DNA from: Candidatus Iainarchaeum sp.
GTDB taxonomy: Archaea > Iainarchaeota > Iainarchaeia > Iainarchaeales > JAAZKV01
Length of the DNA: 8,226 nt
Direction: 5' to 3'
NCBI GenBank assembly: GCA_026397035.1
Contig: JAPLVQ010000035.1
Coordinates: 6,420-14,645, forward strand
The position numbers and the translations under genes were made by a program. The notes below the pieces were generated by a model. That model was not told the origin of the DNA. It worked only from the letters and a program-made list of their open reading frames with translations, and ran no database searches. The first letter of the stretch is position 1. Each line of letters begins with the position of its first letter. This document shows, in pieces, positions 4,293 to 8,226 of the stretch.

Positions 4293-5390
4293 AGAAACCG
4301 AAAGATTAACATCAGACGAGGCAGAATAACCGCTTGAATAAATCTTTATTATTCCGTTATACAGTCCTGCCTGTGAAGGGGAACTAATTGTCAAAGGAAT
4401 AGTAATACAGGAATTCGCATTAATATCACTTGAAAACGACGCATAAACATATTTTGCAACTTCTCCGCTAACAAGAATACTTGAGTGACTAAAAACAGAA
4501 GCAGTATTATTACAAGCAAGCACAGAATCTGCTGTTCTTGCTGACGCTGACACACTAATAGGTTTTACAGCCGGAAACAAACTAAGTTTTGGCTGTGCCT
4601 CTGAACAGACAAGTCTAATTGGAATCAATAAATTAGCGTCCTTACCCGAAATAGGAGACAAAACAACATTCCCATCATAATAACCAAAAGAATTTGCAGC
4701 ACATGAAAGTGAAAAAGTCAAATTAGAATTATTATTAGAAAGAACACTAATAGAACTTCCCCCAATAATTGAGACAAGCGTTTCTGACCCGCTTGATGGA
4801 AAATCAAGCGCAATATTATAACTCGCAGTAGAAGAAGTACTGTTTGAAAGAACGACTACTGCAACAAAAGAAGAAGACTGTGAAATGGTTTTTGAAACAA
4901 ACGCAGGAGAAAAAGATAAAGACTGGGTTGAAACCGCGACAAAATCAGAAAACACTGTAATAGAAAAAACATGCGACCCATTAGTATTAGGCCAAGCTCC
5001 GACAACTCGAACACTTGTACCGGCTAAAAGATCACTGCCTGCAACATTAAGAACAATCGCTCTCCCGCTGATAAAAGACCTATTCAAATCCGTCGAGCTC
5101 GGCAAAGTAAGCGAAATATTTCTCACAGTCCCAGGTCCCAAATAATAAGCATCATCAATTTCTTTTGCCAGAGTACGAATAGTATTCGCCCCTATTTTTT
5201 GCTGCTGCAAAACCACGCCATTATCAATTTGATTATAAACAATCGCGACAAGCGAAACCAAAATAAATATTCCAATCGCAAGAACTAAAAGAGTCTCAAC
5301 TGTAGATTGAGCGCAAGAATCATTCTTACTAGCAACGGCACCGCTTTTCTTAAATGAATACAAACCTTTCAAAAACAAATAACCACACAA
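4290..5390 (-). CDS. Membrane-anchored pilin-like protein with two Ig-like domains
   Basis: A 366-residue surface protein. No ATG is available; the TTG at 5390 is the longest start, and TTG codons at 5378, 5372 and 5363 are alternatives. The signal SKNDSCAQSTVETLLVLAIG follows the class III pattern with Q at +1 and E at +5, but Ala rather than Gly precedes the cut site (residue 27|28). A hydrophobic helix runs to about 52. Residues 60-150 hold a pilin-like region with KEIDDAYYLGPGTVRNISL. Two related beta-sandwich domains follow, about 155-262 and 268-366. Each has two Cys that could pair (230/262 and 293/328) and a matching edge strand (YYDGNVVLSP; GLYNGIIKIYSS). This looks like a pilin-type anchor carrying Ig-like adhesion domains. 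It may be transcribed with, or separately from, the LamG gene upstream on the same strand; a TATA-like box is at 5407-5414. Confidence 0.78.
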   Translation of the reverse strand: MCGYLFLKGLYSFKKSGAVASKNDSCAQSTVETLLVLAIGIFILVSLVAIVYNQIDNGVVLQQQKIGANTIRTLAKEIDDAYYLGPGTVRNISLTLPSSTDLNRSFISGRAIVLNVAGSDLLAGTSVRVVGAWPNTNGSHVFSITVFSDFVAVSTQSLSFSPAFVSKTISQSSSFVAVVVLSNSTSSTASYNIALDFPSSGSETLVSIIGGSSISVLSNNNSNLTFSLSCAANSFGYYDGNVVLSPISGKDANLLIPIRLVCSEAQPKLSLFPAVKPISVSASARTADSVLACNNTASVFSHSSILVSGEVAKYVYASFSSDINANSCITIPLTISSPSQAGLYNGIIKIYSSGYSASSDVNLSVS

Positions 5391-5406
5391 TACTTACTTT
5401 AATTGA

Positions 5407-5414
5407 GTTTAAAA
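5407..5414 (-). promoter_or_regulatory. Possible TATA box for the 4290-5390 gene
   Basis: Read on the minus strand it is TTTTAAAC, about 20-26 nt upstream of the candidate TTG starts at 5390 and 5378. The geometry fits a leaderless transcript, and no ribosome binding site is visible. No clear purine-rich BRE precedes it, so it is weak. Confidence 0.35.
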
Positions 5415-5431
5415 TTGTTTACAACAAAGTG

Positions 5432-5466
5432 AAAAGCCTATTGCAAGTGAAAAACACAAGGCTTTT
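5432..5466 (-). repeat. Inverted repeat with 19-nt loop between two minus-strand genes
   Basis: AAAAGCCT (5432-5439) pairs exactly with AGGCTTTT (5459-5466). It sits between the LamG gene and the pilin-like gene, just upstream of the TATA-like box. It is either an RNA hairpin in read-through transcripts or a regulatory site. Confidence 0.45.
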
Positions 5467-5499
5467 GAAAATATTTTAATTCAACAATATCTGAATTTG

Positions 5500-5515
5500 A
5501 AGAGTAAAGTCTCTT
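5500..5515 (-). repeat. Short inverted repeat downstream of LamG gene
   Basis: AAGAG at 5500-5504 pairs with CTCTT at 5511-5515 around TAAAGT. It follows the palindrome at 5520-5537 in the transcript of the minus-strand gene, so the two may act together in termination. Confidence 0.3.
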
Positions 5516-5519
5516 GAAA

Positions 5520-5537
5520 AGACTTTTTAAAAAGTCT
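5520..5537 (-). terminator. 18-bp perfect palindrome overlapping the LamG stop codon
   Basis: AGACTTTTTAAAAAGTCT is a perfect palindrome that includes two bases of the TAG stop at 5536-5538. On the minus strand it is followed by TTTTC. A stem needs a few central bases as loop, so about 7 pairs can form. With its T5 tract it is the best terminator candidate for the LamG gene. Confidence 0.45.
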
Positions 5538-8226
5538 AATTTGCATAAATTATATTCACATCAGAAACAAAAGGAACACCCGCAGAAGCAAACGAACCAA
5601 GCGAATTTGAATCAAATACTCTTGAAAGATAACTAAACCCCAAAGAATACTTAAAGTAACGCGCGGAAGCAAGAGTTGAAATTGACTGGCCAGAATTATT
5701 TCTTAAATTTGACAACTGTAAAAATCCTGTTATTGAATTACAATTAGCATCAGAACAAGAATAAACATTAGCATCCACACTAACGGCTCCTTTTCTAAAA
5801 AGCGAAGCGACTTCTGTTACACTCAAACCTTTCCGCCACAAAGCAAGTTCTTCAATAAGCCCGTTAAAATAACCTCCGTTTGTTGAAGAAGTACCCCCAA
5901 TCACAAGAGGATAGGATAAATTAGTGCTACCCCCGTCTTCGGTACTCCCCAAAAGCTGGCTGTTAAGATACAAATTAATTTTTCCTCCCGAACGGACTGC
6001 AACAATATTACTCCACTTACCAAGAGAATAAGGAGCTGAAACATATTGCTCGGAAGAAGTATTATTATAAAAAAATATACGATATCCATTCCCGTCAGGG
6101 GTGCTTCCAGCCCCTTTGTCAAAAATCTTTGAAGTAAAAGTTCCTGTCAGAGGATAAACTGAAGAAACCGCAAGTAGAATCACATTACCATCGGCAGTGT
6201 GAGTTGTATTAACATCAGTTCCTAAATCAAAATCAGCTTTTGAAGTATCAGTAGTTATTGTCCCGTCAGAGCGGACAAGATTAATATCAAGCAAAGCAGG
6301 GGTAGTTCCTTTTGCAGCACTAGTATCTGTTGTTGAGAAAAAAGCCTTGTACTGAATATATTGGTTCGGGTCAGACAAAGAAATAGGCTTATTAGCATAA
6401 TTATAATAAGTTGTTGTTAGGCCCCCCGGTCCAGTAAAATTCACTCCAGAACAATCAGAAGTCGTGCAAGAACGAATTTGAAGATTCAAATCAACAACAC
6501 CCCGCTTGTAAATACTTGCTATTTCCGTCGCAGAAAGAGCGCGGTTATAAATTGCAAGCTCATCCATGCTCCCATAAAACGGATAACTTGTAGAATAATA
6601 ATAACCTACCTTTAGCGGAGTACCTGTTGTGTCATTAATTTGTTCCGTATAATTCCCCGTATTATTAAGCACTCCATTAAGATACACTTTTGGATTTACT
6701 TTATTATAAGTAAATGCAACATGCGTCCAGGTGTTTTGCGGAATAGTAGTTGTCGCGGCGGTATCATATAGATTCCCCTGCCCATTAAGCCTCAGCATAA
6801 TAGTGTTCGAACTAATTAATATTACTGTATAACTTCCTTGATCATTCGAACAATTTGCAGCAGTAGAGCACTTCATAAGAACCCCATTATTGGAATGAGA
6901 ACTAGTAAGATAAATCCAAAAAGATATAGTAAGAGCATCCCTGATGTTGAGCAAGGGATTTGTTGGAACCGAAATATATTTGTTGCTCCCAAAAGTCAAA
7001 GCAGTACCAATTTTTCCAGCAGTACCATAAGTTAACCCAGTTGCGGTACCAGTATTTGCGTTCCCAGAATAATCAGAAATGTTTCCTGAGGATTCATTCA
7101 TGTGATATAAAAGAACATTCCCACACATGTTTATATCACTCTGTCCGCTGTAACAATTATTATCAGGCAAACCCTGCCTATAATTCCCATCCTGCGTCCA
7201 ATTAATTGAACTCCAGTCAGCTGATGAAATCCCTCCACTAGTGCTTAAGTTCCCTAAAGTTATTCCCCAGTTAGAGTCACTACCAGTACTTTGAATAAGT
7301 GTCGTGCAATTTTTTGGCGAAGTACAAGATTTTCCATCACTTAAAGGTTTAAACCAAAAAGAAACACTCAAATTCCCATCACCAAGAAAAGTATTAGCAT
7401 CACTTGAAAGCAAAACAGAACCCGAAGAACCGCCAAACGAAACTGCATTAGTATCCCACAAACCGACTCCATTCACATTCGCATCACCGGAAAGAATTCC
7501 GGTTCGGGTATTCGTAACAGTATTTAATAAATACCCTGAAGAATTTTTATCATTAAAATGCCACAGCCCCGAAATATTACCGTCAAACAACCCTTCTCCT
7601 GAAGAAATCTGTGAATTAAAATTATAATCAACACCAGAATTAATTTTCATTGACAAAAAGCTCGTCAAAGAAGAATTAAGATCAAAGACCCGCGAAGCAT
7701 ATTTTGACTGCAAAAAGCGATTATAATCCAAAAGCACATCAGTGCTTGACAAAGCCCGATTGAAAAGCTTTACTTCATCAATCGAACCATTAAAATCTTC
7801 AAAAGCCGCTGAATTTATAGAATATGAACCGATAAGCCATTTATTTAAATCATTATTAGCTACAATTGTTCCGCTCGCAGAAGCATCCAAAGTCCCGTCA
7901 ACAAAAAGAGAAAGCACCCCGCCATTTCTTGCACAAACCCCCTGATGCCAAATCCCGCTGATAACTTTATGCGAACCAGTAACTGAAACATTTTTATCAG
8001 AAGACCCGGCAACACAACGAAGCACCCCGCTTTGGGTAACTGACAAACTCAACGCTTCAGGCAATTCATTAACATCAGCTCTTGCACCAAAAATATGATT
8101 TTCCATTCCTCCATAACTCTTTGCCGTACTAAACCAAACCGAAGCAGAATAATTTCCCCAAGTATTAAAATCCTGAGAAGTAAATACAGTAGACACGTAA
8201 TCCCTATTGCCGTCAAGAACTAAAGC
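5536..8226 (-). CDS. Multi-LamG surface protein, 5' end outside the window
   Basis: A partial CDS of 896 codons; the frame is open through the edge at 8226, so the start and signal peptide are not visible. The GTG at 8194-8196 is internal: ALVLDGNRDYV, a LamG domain beginning, is encoded across it. Order (residue 1 at 8226): LamG-1 about 1-169; linker 170-218; first half of LamG-2 219-329; a segment of 380 residues holding a full LamG-3 (about 367-574) and a CX4C beta module (about 575-654); second half of LamG-2 709-812; a final CX4C module 813-896. LamG ends show FNGSIDEVKLFNRALS, YGSMDELAIYNRALS and FNGLIEELALWRKGLS. LamG (concanavalin A-like) folds bind sugars or proteins, so this is probably a cell-surface adhesin. 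Several paired Cys (CX4C, CX5C, CX8C) suggest an exported, oxidised protein. Confidence 0.85.
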   Translation of the reverse strand, partial: ALVLDGNRDYVSTVFTSQDFNTWGNYSASVWFSTAKSYGGMENHIFGARADVNELPEALSLSVTQSGVLRCVAGSSDKNVSVTGSHKVISGIWHQGVCARNGGVLSLFVDGTLDASASGTIVANNDLNKWLIGSYSINSAAFEDFNGSIDEVKLFNRALSSTDVLLDYNRFLQSKYASRVFDLNSSLTSFLSMKINSGVDYNFNSQISSGEGLFDGNISGLWHFNDKNSSGYLLNTVTNTRTGILSGDANVNGVGLWDTNAVSFGGSSGSVLLSSDANTFLGDGNLSVSFWFKPLSDGKSCTSPKNCTTLIQSTGSDSNWGITLGNLSTSGGISSADWSSINWTQDGNYRQGLPDNNCYSGQSDINMCGNVLLYHMNESSGNISDYSGNANTGTATGLTYGTAGKIGTALTFGSNKYISVPTNPLLNIRDALTISFWIYLTSSHSNNGVLMKCSTAANCSNDQGSYTVILISSNTIMLRLNGQGNLYDTAATTTIPQNTWTHVAFTYNKVNPKVYLNGVLNNTGNYTEQINDTTGTPLKVGYYYSTSYPFYGSMDELAIYNRALSATEIASIYKRGVVDLNLQIRSCTTSDCSGVNFTGPGGLTTTYYNYANKPISLSDPNQYIQYKAFFSTTDTSAAKGTTPALLDINLVRSDGTITTDTSKADFDLGTDVNTTHTADGNVILLAVSSVYPLTGTFTSKIFDKGAGSTPDGNGYRIFFYNNTSSEQYVSAPYSLGKWSNIVAVRSGGKINLYLNSQLLGSTEDGGSTNLSYPLVIGGTSSTNGGYFNGLIEELALWRKGLSVTEVASLFRKGAVSVDANVYSCSDANCNSITGFLQLSNLRNNSGQSISTLASARYFKYSLGFSYLSRVFDSNSLGSFASAGVPFVSDVNIIYAN

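Noticed and set aside
4885..5145. Plus-strand open frame of 86 codons inside the Ig-pilin gene
   Set aside because: Antisense to a gene with signal peptide and domain structure; no promoter close enough.
5901..6122. Second minus-strand open frame of 73 codons inside the LamG gene
   Set aside because: Alternative frame of the second half of LamG-2, no independent start or homology.
6838..7945. Plus-strand open frames opposite the LamG gene (6838-7035, 6960-7205, 7304-7627, 7742-7945)
   Set aside because: All are antisense shadows; sequences are low in hydrophobic structure and show no domain or ribosome binding site.
8194..8196. GTG as start of the LamG gene
   Set aside because: The frame is open to the window edge and the upstream codons read ALVLDGNRDY, the beginning of a LamG domain.

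Overview
The window looks archaeal and comes from an organism with an AT-rich genome. It carries five to six short secreted proteins with class III (archaellin/pilin-type) signal peptides, a TadC/FlaJ-type pilus platform protein, TATA boxes about 26 nt upstream of start codons (leaderless promoters), and long LamG-domain surface proteins. Small-genome DPANN archaea (Woesearchaeota, Diapherotrites and similar groups) often have such loci. No rRNA, tRNA or informational gene is present, so the lineage assignment is an inference.

Plus strand, 24-4050: a type IV pilus-like locus. First comes the membrane platform gene (24-1041), broken by a reading-frame change near position 420 just after a run of 16 T. 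A promoter region follows, then the most canonical pilin (1229-1702). A leaderless promoter at 1780 appears to drive a tight four-gene set (1806-4050) of pilin-like proteins with different signal peptides. These proteins would be cleaved by a prepilin peptidase and assembled by the platform with an ATPase; neither the peptidase nor the ATPase lies in the window.

4051-4289: a convergent intergenic region. It holds nine degenerate 17/18-bp direct repeats (4063-4222), an orphan TATA box, and a 40-bp tract that is over 90% AT. It is the least explained part of the window.

Minus strand, 8226-4290: a large multi-LamG surface protein whose 5' end lies beyond the window (8226 to 5536). A 145-bp gap with three inverted repeats follows, then a 366-residue membrane-anchored, pilin-like protein with two Ig-like domains (5390 to 4290). 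The LamG protein has one LamG domain split in two by a 380-codon in-frame segment that carries another complete LamG unit.

Taken together, the window is a cell-surface region of pilus assembly, minor pilins and candidate adhesins. No known defence or mobile element was recognised. The best leads are the repeat array, the nested LamG insertion and the damaged platform gene.
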